Part shown: positions 46,996-57,548 of the stretch, piece after piece
Layout: the number at the start of each line of letters is the position of its first letter
Numbering within the stretch: the stretch's first letter is position 1
Assembly (NCBI RefSeq): GCF_024139115.2
Contig: NC_085140.1
Span: forward strand, 99,150,988 to 99,214,987
Origin: Armigeres subalbatus
Taxonomy: Eukaryota; Arthropoda; Insecta; Diptera; Culicidae
DNA: 64,000 bases
Direction of reading: 5' to 3'
The notes under the pieces: model-generated
The model's database searches: none
What the model saw: only the letters and a program-made list of their open reading frames with translations
What the model was told of the DNA's origin: nothing
Translations under genes and position numbers: made by a program

Positions 46996-47364
46996 GTTCG
47001 CTTAAAGCGAACGTAATCAAAAATTGGAGTATAGGATAATATTTATACCCTAAAGAGAATGTTATTACTAACCCCTTCCATTCAACAATAAGCAGTATAA
47101 TACTTCTTGTACAGGATTTCTTAGCGATTGATGACAAATAAATGTTTTTATTATTATTTTTCTGATCACAAGTAAAAATTAAATGTTTACATGTCATCAG
47201 AAAAAAATAATAAAAACATTTATTCGTCATCAATCGCTAAGAAATCCTGTACAAGAAGTATTATACTGCCTATTGTTGAATGGAAGGGTTAGTATAAACA
47301 CTCTCTTTAGGGTATAAACATTATCCTATACTCCAATTTTTGATTACGTTCGCTTTAAGCGAAC
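46996..47364. mobile_element. 369-bp foldback element
   Basis: Long inverted arms of about 165 bp meet at a short loop around 47160-47200. The outermost 17 bp of each arm are themselves palindromic: gttcgcttaaagcgaac and gttcgctttaagcgaac. A second copy lies at 51371-52276, interrupted by a MITE. There is no coding capacity. Confidence 0.85.
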
Positions 47365-47426
47365 ACCAACATCAACCTTATTGGAACTTTGAAACGACCC
47401 CCCTACATATCTTACCGAAAGACGTA

Positions 47427-47645
47427 GGGGAAACTGGGGTAATATGCACCCCCGGGGCAAAACGACCCTTTGGCATTTTTGAGTACATTTTCGGCAGTTT
47501 TTCGATAGTATTTACTACAGAGCATGTAGTTCGGATCTCGAACTACCAACTCAGTAGTAAACATTCTTGAAAATATTCCTGGAACACCGCTAAAAAAGCC
47601 AAAAGGTCGTTTTGCCCCGGGGGTGCATATTACCCCAGTTTACCC
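47427..47645. mobile_element. 219-bp MITE with about 40-bp TIRs, TA duplication
   Basis: Starts ggggaaactggggtaatatg and ends with the inverse, then accc. TA sits on each side (47425-47426, 47646-47647). The sister segment at about 52317-52330 shows the empty site gacgtaattctacg, which fixes the boundaries. Confidence 0.92.
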
Positions 47646-47823
47646 TAATTCTACGTCAAAACTCCACAACGAGTTATGGGATGCAATTCTCTAAATAATT
47701 TTAAAAATGTCAAAATTATATGTATTTGAAAATTATTTGGAGCACGAGGTTAGACTTTTGATTATCTACATTATACATATATTTATTTGATTGTTTACGA
47801 TATTTTTTCTCGAATTGATCCCG

Positions 47824-48281
47824 AAAAACCCAACTTAATTCACCAAGTGGTGATACTGCCTTTCTTGCATTTAGCCAAGACACCAACCTTATATGGTGCT
47901 TATATAGTTCGATTCCATTTTCTTAATAACTTTTAAACGCAATGGTCGATCGTTATCAAATTCAATAGTGATCAACAAGGCTTTGTCCCCTGTCCCCTGC
48001 ATACATTTGCTCGCCAGAGATATGTATTTCAGAAATGTGATCGCAAAGCGAAGTTATTTCGAAAACTCGGAGATGAAAAACGTGTTTCAAATTAGTCCAA
48101 CGCAAATTCAATGTTCTTCGTTCAATAATAATGTTTTCCTCAGGGCCTTCCATACGCTTAAACCTGGTTTGAGGCCTCAAAGGCTAAGAAATCGGACTTA
48201 AATGAGAAAGAGGCGCTCTTGAAAGACCTAGCAAGGGCCCCAGGAATCCACGCCACGGCTATTGCTTCTTTGACAAAGTTA
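47824..48281 (+). repeat. Decayed start domain of the AAAAACCC element
   Basis: aaaaacccaacttaattcac followed by caagtggtgatactgccttt resembles the start of elements B and C, with several changes. The other element end is not present, so this is a fragment. It is duplicated at 52494-52964. Confidence 0.5.
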
Positions 48282-48282
48282 T

Positions 48283-48876
48283 CACTCAAAATAATTGTCA
48301 CTTAATTTCCACTATAAAAATCAGGTAGGCTTTAAAAATCGACGTTTATGATGACCTTACTTGTGTCTAATAAAACTTACTCACATGTCATATGCATACC
48401 AAAAAGAAATGTAGTGAAATTTAAATGAAAACGTAGAAAACAATATCTATGTTATTTTCTAGTAAATACTACTTGACACGAATGTATGAAAAATATATGA
48501 GTGGGGTACTCAGACCGAAGTGTATGTTTTCCATCAATCGCTAATGAAAAATTGTTCAAAAATGTCATAAGAGCAATTTACAAAAATAAATCTGAGTATG
48601 AAATAAATATTTTATTACTCTGTTTTTGCTCCCGTCCGCTTCTAGTGGACGGGAATTTTTATCACTAACACGGATATTTCTCAAACTATAATGCCAATTC
48701 ACTTAAAATCTATGTGTTTGTTGAAATTTCAATTCACTTAAATTTAATTACATTTTTTAAGTGAATTGAGGGCTGTGAGTACCATCACTAACGAAATATT
48801 TAAGTTTTACAATCGAACCTAGATGGAAAAAATCTACATATGTTTTCCAGTAACTTCTAAGTGACAATTATTTTGA
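48283..48876. mobile_element. CACTCAAAATAATT MITE, copy 6 (diverged, inverted)
   Basis: Same family as copies 1-5, with more substitutions. It ends ttattttga at 48876, directly before a coding fragment. Confidence 0.75.
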
Positions 48877-48886
48877 TTTTTATGTG

Positions 48887-49331
48887 GACAGATGGGGCTG
48901 GAAGTCATTATAAAAACAAGCATAATTTTGTTAATATGACTCTCATCAAAGATGACTTTGGTTTTGACATTGAATGGAATTTCCATGCTAGTTCTAATGG
49001 TAAATGTGCTTGTGATGGAGTTGGTGGAACGATCAAGCGTGCGGCTTACAAGTATAGTCTGTCACCAAGCAGGGATAAACTTATCACTGATGCAGAAACA
49101 TTTTATGAATGGACTAAAGAGCATCAGTCGCGAGCAATGGATTATTCTTTTGTAAGCGATCTAGATTTTGAAGAAGCTTTGAATAAATTAAAACCAAAGA
49201 TGATGAATGTGCAAACCCTTCAAGGAACACGTGCCTTCCATTGTTTCATCCCAAAGAGCAAATATTCTCTCGAAGTGAGAGAATACTCACTCAGTAATGA
49301 TAGAAAAAGTGTAAGCCTTACTATAAATTAA
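48887..49331 (+). pseudogene. TE-associated protein fragment, unknown family
   Basis: An open frame of about 148 codons carries WTDGAGSHYKNKHNFVNM, FDIEWNFHASSNGKCACDGVGGTIKRA and a C-terminal FHCFIPKSKYSL region. Similar Asp-Gly, Tyr-Lys-Asn-Lys and Cys-Asp-Gly-Gly-Gly-Lys-Arg motifs occur, to my knowledge, in repetitive uncharacterised proteins of invertebrates that look transposon-borne. The frame extends upstream into MITE copy 6, so the natural N-terminus is missing and this is the 3' piece. An AATAAA-like signal (aaataaataag) lies about 50 bp after the stop. No enzyme activity is assigned. Confidence 0.5.
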
Positions 49332-49389
49332 AATAATATTGTTATTGTTAAATATGTTTATGTTTATTGTATTATATTGTTAAATAAAT

Positions 49390-50637
49390 AAGAAAGCCAT
49401 ATAAAATGTCTCTACTACTTTTATCCTTTCACCAATCACAATCGGAAAATAGTTTCGAAAACATATAATCATTTAAAAGCTTTTGGCGCATATATAAAGG
49501 AAAACTTTTTACCTTTTACCGTTAATAAGCCTTTTGGTGACATTTGTTATAAGGTTACAATCCAATACAACAATGCCTCACAAAAGCTTTTTTTTTTTAA
49601 TTTAATGAGAAGCATCTCGTGGACGATTTTGATTTTGTTAAGGATGAGTTAAGCAAAAAATGAATATAAAAACAGTTCCAGCAACACGTGTCTTTCTTTC
49701 CACCATATAGTGAATATTAATATAGATTTTTTTAATGGATGATATGTTCAACTCTTATCACCAAAACCAAGATCCGTATCTTGAATACGGCTCCGTTATG
49801 TTCAAACATCTTGAGCCTTAAAAAACAATAGATATGATGTTTTAGATATGCTCTACAACTCAAAAACCATATTTGGCGTAGAATAGTGTATGAAATCAAA
49901 GAACTGACGTCTTAGTTACTTATGATCTTTAAAAAAAATTTCCGTAGCTCATATGGACCTTAAAAATAATTTTTTGGTAAATTGTACATAATTTTTATAG
50001 AGAAAACATACACCTGAGATTTTTGGACACAAAACATAAAATAGGCTAAGCTTTTCAACGATGTATTAACTTTCGAAATCGGTGGTTGCGAACATCGTAA
50101 AAAAAACCTTTTAAATAAAACAATTAAAATGGCGGCTTAATTTAATATGGCTGCTAATATTTTTTAAATCTGCAAAAGAAGGCCACAGTTTTCCTCTTTC
50201 CAACGGTATGCTAATATGTAAAATCGGTTGTAAAATGTCTGAGTTATGACAGTTTTTGTGAGTCAAATAAAAATAATATAATCCATAAAAATGATTTCAT
50301 GCATAGCTAACGAGGAGTCCATCTTTATGAGGAATTCAACTCGGGTTCTTCATATGCTCGGCAAAAGCTTTCGAAAGAATATAAATTTAGGCATTTTTGA
50401 AAACCTCGTGCAAATAGTGGCCCGGTCTCAGCGAGAATTACTCGTAGATCGTTTGCTTAGTTATGCTGAACAATCATAATTTGAATTTCGGTACTGTACA
50501 CGCAAACCATTTCGCCAGATTTGGGCTTTTGGAAACGTATGTAGATAAACGTGTGGTGAATTTGAAATTCACCACGGGCTTCATTCTATAATCACCTTAA
50601 ATTTAATTACACTTTTTTAGTGAATTGAGAGCAGTGA
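49390..50637. other. No gene recognised (intronic)
   Basis: AT-rich sequence. A short piece at 50592-50640 (ccttaaatttaattacactt and onward) matches the interior of the CACTCAAAATAATT MITE, mainly copy 6. The 62-codon frame at 50291-50479 is unrecognised. Confidence 0.35.
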
Positions 50638-50645
50638 CTGGTGAC

Positions 50646-51335
50646 TAGACTGGCCCAGGAAACAAGAAGTTGTCTAATTCCACGGGGCTTTGTGTCTTTG
50701 GGTGAGAAAATCAATCTCTGAAAATTTCAGCTCAATCGCTTGTTGCATAAGCTGGCGCATTTGATTTGAAGTTTGTGTGGGGATTTCAGCCAAAATGTAT
50801 AGGAAAATACACCTCCGTCACTCATTCGATCTGGAAATTGGTTCTGATTGCTCGATTGACCTCAGAATTGCAAAAACGGCAGTTGGTATACTACAGAACA
50901 ATTTCACAGAACATTGTATGATGATTAAATGAACTTTTGTATAGGTTTCGGCTGATGCGATTCGATCAAAAAACCCAAAAATACACAAATCAGCTCCTAA
51001 TAAATCAGCCGAAAATGATTTAAAAGTTAATTTAATCATCATGCAATGTTCTGTGAAATTGTTCTGTAGCATACCAACTGCCGTTTTTGCAATTCTGAGG
51101 TCAATCGAGCAATCAGAACCAATTTCCAGATCGAATGAGTGACGGAGGTGTATTTTCCTATACATTTTGGCTGAAATCCCCACACAAACTTCAAATCAAA
51201 TGCGCCAGCTTATGCAACAAGCGATTGAGCTGAAATTTTCAGAGATTGATTTTCTCACCCAAAGACACAATTCTGGGAGGTGCCCCGTGGAATTCGACAA
51301 CATTTTTTTTCCCCATAGTAATCTGGGCCAGTCTA
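50646..51335. mobile_element. 690-bp foldback element, 8-bp duplication
   Basis: Arms of about 300 bp in inverted orientation flank a loop near 50935-51025. The ends are TAGACTGGCCCAG and its inverse. A perfect 8-bp duplication, ctggtgac, lies at 50638-50645 and 51336-51343. The left segmental duplicate keeps the uninterrupted site (gactgactggtgacacatcg). The right arm has an extra stretch (51272-51316) not matched on the left. Confidence 0.88.
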
Positions 51336-51370
51336 CTGGTGACACATCGACTGTTTGGTGTTAATTTGCC

Positions 51371-52276
51371 GTTCGCTTAAAGCGAGCGTAATCAAAAATT
51401 GGAGTAGGGGAAGAGGCCCCAAAACGCCCCCCCGATGCAAAACGCCTTTTGTGGTTTCCGTCATATTTACCGTCATTAAGATGGCCGTAACAAAACTAGA
51501 TCTAAAGTTATGTAGGTTAGGCGAAAAAAGTTTCAAAATAGTGTATGGGAAGGTCGGAAAAACCGAAAATTTCCACATTTTGAAGAAACATCTAACATTT
51601 TGGCGAGGCAAAACGCCCTAGTGGCGCTAACCTACAATGTACTTGCGTCTCCACGCACTATCCATACCAGAATGCTGATTCGCCGACGCATGGTATTTTG
51701 TTCCCTAGTAGTTCCCAGCTAAAAGGCGTTTTGCCTCATGAATTTTCCGGCAACAGAATATCACCACTTTTTTGAAATGTGAATATTATCAATATGATTG
51801 AGATTTTTGACATTTTTTGAATGGCATCAACTAGCTATCTTGTTTAACTGATGCATAATGTAAAAATACCCATGAATAGCGTTACAAATAAGACAATAAA
51901 TCAGTGTTTGCTTAGCTAGGGCATTTTGCCCCCCCTTCCCCTATAGGATAATATTTATACCCTAAAGAGAATGTTATTACTAACCCCTTCCATTCAACAA
52001 TAAGCAGTATAATACTTCTTGTACAGGATTTCTTAGCGATTGATGACAAATAAATGTTTTTATAATTATTTTTCTGATCACAAGTAAACATTAAATGTTT
52101 ACATGTCATCAGAAAAAAATAATAAAAACATTTATTCGTCATCAATCGCTAAAAAATCCTGTACAAGAAGTATTATACTGCCTATTGTTGAATGGAAGGG
52201 TTAGTATAAACACTCTCTTTAGGGTATAAACATTATCCTATACTCCAATTTTTGATTACGTTCGCTTTAAGCGAAC
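51371..52276. mobile_element. Second copy of the 369-bp foldback, interrupted
   Basis: Same ends as at 46996-47364. Removing the MITE (535 bp) and its TA duplication (2 bp) gives exactly 369 bp, the same length as the intact copy. Confidence 0.88.
51407..51941. mobile_element. 535-bp MITE, TA duplication
   Basis: Starts ggggaagaggccccaaaacg and ends with the inverse of ggggaagggggggcaaaatg. TA flanks both sides (51405-51406, 51942-51943). The left segmental duplicate shows the empty site ggagtataggataa, so the boundaries are certain. There is no coding capacity. An older copy is at 17862-18475. Confidence 0.92.
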
Positions 52277-53254
52277 ACCAACACCAACCTTATTGAAACT
52301 TTGAAACGACCCCCCGAAAGACGTAATTCTACGTCAAAACTCCACAGCGAGTTATGGGATGCAAATAATATTAAAAATGTCAAAATTATATGTATTTGAA
52401 AATTATTTGGAGCACGAGGTTAGACTTTTGATTATCTACATTATACATATATTTATTTGATTGTTTACGATATTTTTTCTCGAATTGATCCCGAAAAACC
52501 CAACTTAATTTACCAAGTGGTGATACTGCCTTTCTTGCATTTAGCCAAGACACCAACCTTATATGGTGCTTATATAGTTCGATTCCATTTTCTTAATAAC
52601 TTTTAAACGCAATGGTCGATCGTTATCAAATTCAATAGTGATCAACAAGACTTTGTCCGGGGGGACTTTGTGCAGGGGACAGCATACATTTGCTCGCCAG
52701 AGATATGTATTTCAGAAATGTGATCGCAAAGCGAAGTTATTTCGAAAACTCGGAGATGAAAAACGTGTTTCAAATTAGTCCAACGCAGAATCAATGTTCT
52801 TCGTTCAATAATAATGTTTTCCTCAGGGCCTTCCATACGCTTAAACCTGGTTTGAGGCCTCAAAGGCTAAGAAATCGGACTTAAATGAGAAAGAGGCGCT
52901 CTTGAAAGACCTATCAAGGGCCCCAGGAATCCACGCCACCGCTATTGCTTCTTTGACAAAGTTACTGATCTGATTCATATCTGATTACATTTACACTCTG
53001 AGACTGACTTCTTAAATATTGAGTCGAATCACTTTTGAAAAACGGTAGAATAGTTAAAGATATTTTTCGTTTTCTGTGGGACATTTCTAACAAAACACTG
53101 AAGACGTTTTATAGAAGAAAACTGAATACGTATTTGTCGACTCAGAATGGGATTATGTAGTAAGCATTAATAGAAAAAGATGTAAAGCAATAAGCAGGGT
53201 TTGAATCCAAAGGAAAATGAGCAAATCTCTCACTTATCATGTCTGTATACTGCT

Positions 53255-53570
53255 TAGATGTCGGTTACTTCGATTAATCGTTGTGATAATCGATTAATTT
53301 TGATTTTGAATCGATTACTAGGTACTCAACGATGAATCGATTCAATTCGCGACTACGAAGGTAAATTCTTCACGCACAGTCTGACAGTTCCTTATGGGAT
53401 TTTACTGTGGAGGGACAAGAAGGGGTGATAGGCGGCCATGTTTCACGCACAGTCTGACAAATAGCAATGAGATTATGCCATAAGAGTGAGTAGAGGCATT
53501 ACTTTCGTATTCACGAATAATCGTCAAGAATCGAGAGTAATCGATTAGTTACTAATCATCGCTAATTCGG
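53255..53570. repeat. Interrupted copy of the ATCGATTA palindromic element
   Basis: Homology to 53582-53917 at 53255-53345 and 53514-53570 is split by about 170 bp of other sequence. The inserted part repeats cacgcacagtctgaca at 53371-53386 and 53445-53460. Confidence 0.6.
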
Positions 53571-53581
53571 GGAGCTACAAC

Positions 53582-53917
53582 TAGAGATGTCGCAAATTAA
53601 TCGATTACTTCGATTAATCGATTTATCGCTGTGATAATCGATTAATTTTTAATCGATTATTACCCAACGATTAATCGATTCAATAATCGAGATGAATCGT
53701 GAGTAATCGATTAGTTACTAATCGATTAATCAGAATTTTACGACATCATAAGGATGTCGAAAATTAATTGATTATTTCGATTAATCGATTCATCGTTGTG
53801 ATAATCGATTAATTTTGAATCGATTACTACACAATGATTAATCGATTCAATAATCGACAAGAATCAAGAGTAATCGATTAGTAACTAATCGATTAATCGG
53901 GATTTTACGACATCTCT
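53582..53917. mobile_element. ATCGATTA palindromic MITE, dimer, 9-bp duplication
   Basis: Two similar head-to-tail units (53582-53748 and 53754-53917), each with inverted ends gatgtcg...cgacatc and dense attaatcgatta palindromes. agctacaac is exactly repeated on both sides (53573-53581, 53918-53926). The length fits a hAT-type duplication, allowing for one base of ambiguity. Confidence 0.75.
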
Positions 53918-53926
53918 AGCTACAAC

Positions 53927-54737
53927 CCATGATAAATTTCTTTCAATAAGACCCGATTGCGGGGGCACCGGTTCTGATGATGCATTTCAACTTGTTTTAC
54001 ACAGCTGTGCGAAAAAAATGTGGTCCCCAACATGAAATTTGCGAAAACAAAGCATTTTATCAAACCCCATCGGTAGTGGCCGCCTATCCGAATCAGTTTT
54101 TTCCAACTTGTATACAAGAGCGATAGTTTTGTTTTCATGGCTTGTTATGATTCGAAGCGGTTTTTGACTCTCTTTTAGCGTTGTTCGTTATCTTTTGAGG
54201 GCGATTTCAGCAAACCCTCTGACAATAAGTTTTGAAAACAGCTTTATGATGTTGTTCAGTGGCGCAGCCAAAAATTTTGATAATACACGATATTTAATAA
54301 TAGTATTATTTAAGTCTAAATTTGTTTTGGAATTCTGCAGAATGATGGAAGAATTTCAGTGTGGAAGATGATATTGGCAAAAGCAAGGTGGTTTAATTTG
54401 CTCATATACCTATAGGTATACCAGTGCATGCGGAAGGGTTTCTATCGACGAGCACTGTCTCTGAATTTCTAATATGACATCAGCATCTAGTCGAATAGGA
54501 TTTTTATTGCGAAGTTCTGTTTTCTCCATGCTCCATCGTAACTTGGAATAATGTAAAACTATGGGGGAGATTCCTTCATCAGTGCTGCCACCTGGAGAAG
54601 TTTAGTGAAAAAGTAGAACCATGGAAATTTGACATGGCATGATATAGAAAATGAGAATTAAAATGGAATTCTAGAGGAACATCCAGTATTTTGCGCTCGA
54701 TAATAGCGGGCCGAGTGAGTGCCTTTTTGACATTCAA
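53927..54737. other. No gene recognised (intronic)
   Basis: Moderately AT-rich sequence without recognised features; the 72-codon minus frame at 53920-54138 is unsupported. Confidence 0.3.
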
Positions 54738-55825
54738 GAGGTAGAAAATATTTACACTTTTTAATCAATGTAGGCCTCGATTCATTGAAAAACATTGGCA
54801 CTCACCCCGAAATCTACAAACAAACAAATGTCAAATATGTTTCGTTATGCGAGAATTTGGTAATTTTTCATGCATTAATTTTTCATTTATTTTATTTTCT
54901 AGGAATATGAAAGCCACAAGGTAAGGACAAATCTAAAATAATTATGATCAGTGTTTTTTTCTTGAGAAAAAGAAATCTGCAACCAGACACCTAGATGATA
55001 CCCAGATAGTATACGGCTGGATTCATTACCCTCAATTCACTGAAATCCCCCGAAACTAACTTCCTTTGCACCCTCTCTTTGCCAATTCCCCCGGCAAGAG
55101 TTACTGTAGAGCATTTCGCTTACCTACTGCTTTGCGTGCACATCGTGCACATCGACGCCCTTTTATACTTTTCCTATACACTACATGTGTCCAAAAGCAT
55201 TTCGACACTAACTGTGCTTAAAAACTCCTCTACCAGGGCGGCTGAAGTGTCCGCAGCCGATGGGCAGGTTACAGGAGTTAGGGCATTTTACTACCAACAT
55301 GTCGCCACCTTTAGCAGACCACTTAAACTGAATGAGACTTACTGACCCTTAGCGGCAATGACAATGAATATACTAAGGGATAACAACAAGTCTATCATGT
55401 ATGTGGGCATATTCTTCTGCTTCGTGGCTCCAAGTTAACCAATATGGCCTAGGTGGACAATAGCATCGAATATAGTTTTAAGGTCAGCTGGAGTTGGTTT
55501 TTGTGAGACTAGCGTAGTCTATTCAGCCTTACACTATATTACTATCACTTCACCGAAGTGTCTGGTGGCAGATTTCCTTTTCTCTTATAAAACCATCAAT
55601 CGTAAGCATTATAGATTCGACCTTATCTTGGTGTCTTTCACATTTCTATAAAATTAAATTAAATAATTACGAAATAGTTATGCATGGAAAACTATATGAT
55701 CTTTGAACAACATAATGGAGAATATTTTGACATTTGTTTATTTGTAGATTCCGGATGAGTGCCAATATTTTTCAACTAATCAAAGCCTACATTGATAAAA
55801 ATTTGTAAATATTTTCTACCTCTTT
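54738..55825. repeat. Inverted repeat pair, about 105-bp arms
   Basis: Left arm 54738-54842 begins aagaggtagaaaatattt. The right arm, about 55722-55825, is its inverse at roughly 80-85% identity, including ggcactca and aacaaatgtcaaa blocks. The interior contains the candidate microexon and an unrecognised frame (55079-55345). No flanking duplication was found, since the right arm directly abuts the RTE-like tail. Confidence 0.7.
54903..54920 (+). CDS. Candidate 18-nt microexon
   Basis: The sequence gaatatgaaagccacaag is preceded by a pyrimidine-rich tttattttattttctag acceptor and followed by a strong GTAAGG donor, the same donor hexamer as exon 1. It is 18 nt long, keeps phase 0 and would add EYESHK after MYQSE. 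Microexons of this size are known in neuronal genes. The call rests on splice signals alone and could be chance. Confidence 0.4.
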
Positions 55826-55837
55826 TACTTACTTTAC

Positions 55838-56648
55838 TTATGGATCTTGTACACCTCCGGTGGTGCAAAGGGCCGACTTGAAAGATCTCCATCCTGAGCG
55901 TTGCCCGGCTATCGCTTTAACCTGTTGCCAGGTTAGATTTCAATCGACTTCTTTAATTTCTTTATTGAGGCTTCGCCGCCATGAGCCTCTGGGTCTGCCT
56001 CTGCTGCGATGTCCCGCTGGGTTCCAGTCTAATGCTTGTTTACAGATTTCGTTTCCGCCCCTACGTAGAGTGTGGCCGACCCAGCCCCACTTCCGATCCA
56101 GAATTTCTGTTGCTATCGGCCTCTGGTGACAACGACGATGGAGCTCGTTGTTTGAGATCCAGTTGTGAGGCCACCAGGCTCGAATTATATACCGCAGGCA
56201 TCTGTTAATGAACACCTGCAGTCGTTGAGTGTTCTCCACTGATACACACCATGGCGTATAACAGCACAGATTTCACGTTAGAGTTGAAAACTCGTATTTT
56301 GGTGCGTTCACTTATCTGCCTGTTTTTCCAGATATTTTTTAAACTCGCAAAGGCAGCCCTTGCTTTCTTGATCAGTGCGCCTATGTCGATCTTGGTACCG
56401 CCGTCTGACGCCATTTGGCTACCAAGATATTGGAAGCTTTCAACATTCTCCACTGGTTGCCCGGCTACTGTGAAACTGGAAGGAGTCGCCGTGTTTACAT
56501 CCAACGATTTGGTTTTGTTGACGTTGATGACTAAACCTGCCGAGAAGGAGCGCTCGGCAAGGTCGTTGAGCTTACTCTGCATATCAGAGCGCCGTTGTGC
56601 GAGGAGTGCAACGTCATCAGCCAATTCGAAGTCGTTTAGGTGCTCCAT
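55838..56648 (-). pseudogene. RT C-terminal half, frameshifted
   Basis: From 56648 it reads MEHLNDFELADDVALLAQ (motif C), LVINVNKTKSLDV (motif D) and FQYLGSQMASDGG, as far as VKSVLLYAMVCISGEHS. A shift near 56220 moves the frame to QVFINRCLRYIIRAWWP, WVGHTLRRGGNEICKQAL and GRPRGSWRRSLNKEIKEVD. A TGA interrupts after KEVD. The true end reads ALCTTGGVQDP and stops at 55838. Confidence 0.8.
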
Positions 56649-56657
56649 GGTTATAGG

Positions 56658-57014
56658 CTACCATAACAGCCCGCGGTTTGGTTCACGGTCAATCGCATCT
56701 ACCAGAATCTCATCGATTACGATGAGAAACAGTAACGGTGATAGAATACATCCTTGCCTCACACCAGCTACGACCCGGATAGGGTCGGACAGGACCCCAT
56801 TGTGCAGCACTCTACACGAAAAGGCCTCGTACTGTGCTGCGATGAGGCCGATGATTTTCTCAGGAACCCCCTTGCGTCTCAGGACGCCCCACATATTCTC
56901 GTGATTGAGACGGTCGAAAGCTTTTTCGTAGTCAATGAATACCAAGTAAAGGGACTCTTTTTCGTTGAATTCGTTGACCTGCTCCAGAATTATGCGGAGC
57001 GTGACAATATCCAC
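56658..57014 (-). pseudogene. RT central palm, between two TAG stops
   Basis: Contains LVFIDYEKAFDRLNHENMW (motif A, catalytic Asp), GVRQGCILSPLLFLIVIDE (motif B) and ILVDAIDREPNRGLLW. The stop after LLW is TAG where the fragment at 8.4 kb has Gln. Upstream, LRRQ is followed by TAG before AGFRAGRS. Confidence 0.85.
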
Positions 57015-57041
57015 ACAGGATCTTCCGGCACGGAATCCAGC

Positions 57042-57548
57042 CTACTGCCGCCGGAGAGTCGCATCGATCTTCTCCTGAATCCGGGCTAGGATAATTTTGC
57101 ACAGAACTTTGAGAACGGTACACAGCAACATAATGCTTCGCCAGTTATCGCATACAGTCAGGTCACCCTTTTTGGGCACCTTCACTAAGATACCTTGCAT
57201 CCAGTCGATCGGGAAAGTTGCGGTGTCCCAGATATTACGAAATAAACGATGCAGTAGTTGAGCGGATGTCATGGGGTCAGTTTTGAGCATCTCGGCTGAT
57301 ATGCGGTCGAACCCGGGGGCTTTATTCGATTTCATGCTTTGGATGGCTGTTTGAATCTCTAGCAGTGATGGAGCTTCGGTATTGATGCGTGTTATACGTC
57401 GGATCCTAGGCAGATCATGCCGAGGTGGTGATGGCCTGGCTGGCACTTGAAAAAGTTGTTCGAAGTGCTCGAACCAGCGTTTCAGCTGGTCAGTTGGGTC
57501 GGTCAATAACTGATCATTCGCGTCTTTCACAGGCATCGTTGCATTCAT
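57042..57548 (-). pseudogene. RT fingers region
   Basis: Carries IQSMKSNKAPGFDRISAEML, GILVKVPKKGDLTVCDNWRS and IMLLCTVLKVLCKIILARIQ. These are RT motifs 0-2 of the non-LTR type. It is interrupted by TAG at the LRRQ/AGFRAGRS junction. Confidence 0.85.

Larger units (their letters stand above)
46961..48281 (+). repeat. Segmental duplicate, left copy
   Basis: Begins ctggtgacacatcg and ends ttctttgacaaagtta. It is nearly identical to 51336-52964 once the differing insertions are removed (about 1.1 kb each). It contains the 369-bp foldback element, a 219-bp MITE absent from the other copy, and a decayed end of the AAAAACCC element (from 47824). The small frames here are not genes. Confidence 0.9.
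51336..52964 (+). repeat. Segmental duplicate, right copy
   Basis: Second copy of the 46961-48281 segment. It carries the 535-bp MITE that the left copy lacks, lacks the 219-bp MITE, and differs near 52650-52685 (gggggactttgtgcagggga against the left copy's ctttgtcccctgtcccctgc). Confidence 0.9.
36059..54902 (+). other. Probable first coding intron (18.8 kb)
   Basis: Runs from the GTAAGG donor at 36059 to a tttattttattttctag acceptor ending at 54902, if the microexon there is real. It is filled with transposons, listed separately. Unassigned stretches inside include 37860-38365, 42071-43273, 49390-50600 and 52965-53254. No other exon was recognised in it. Confidence 0.4.
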
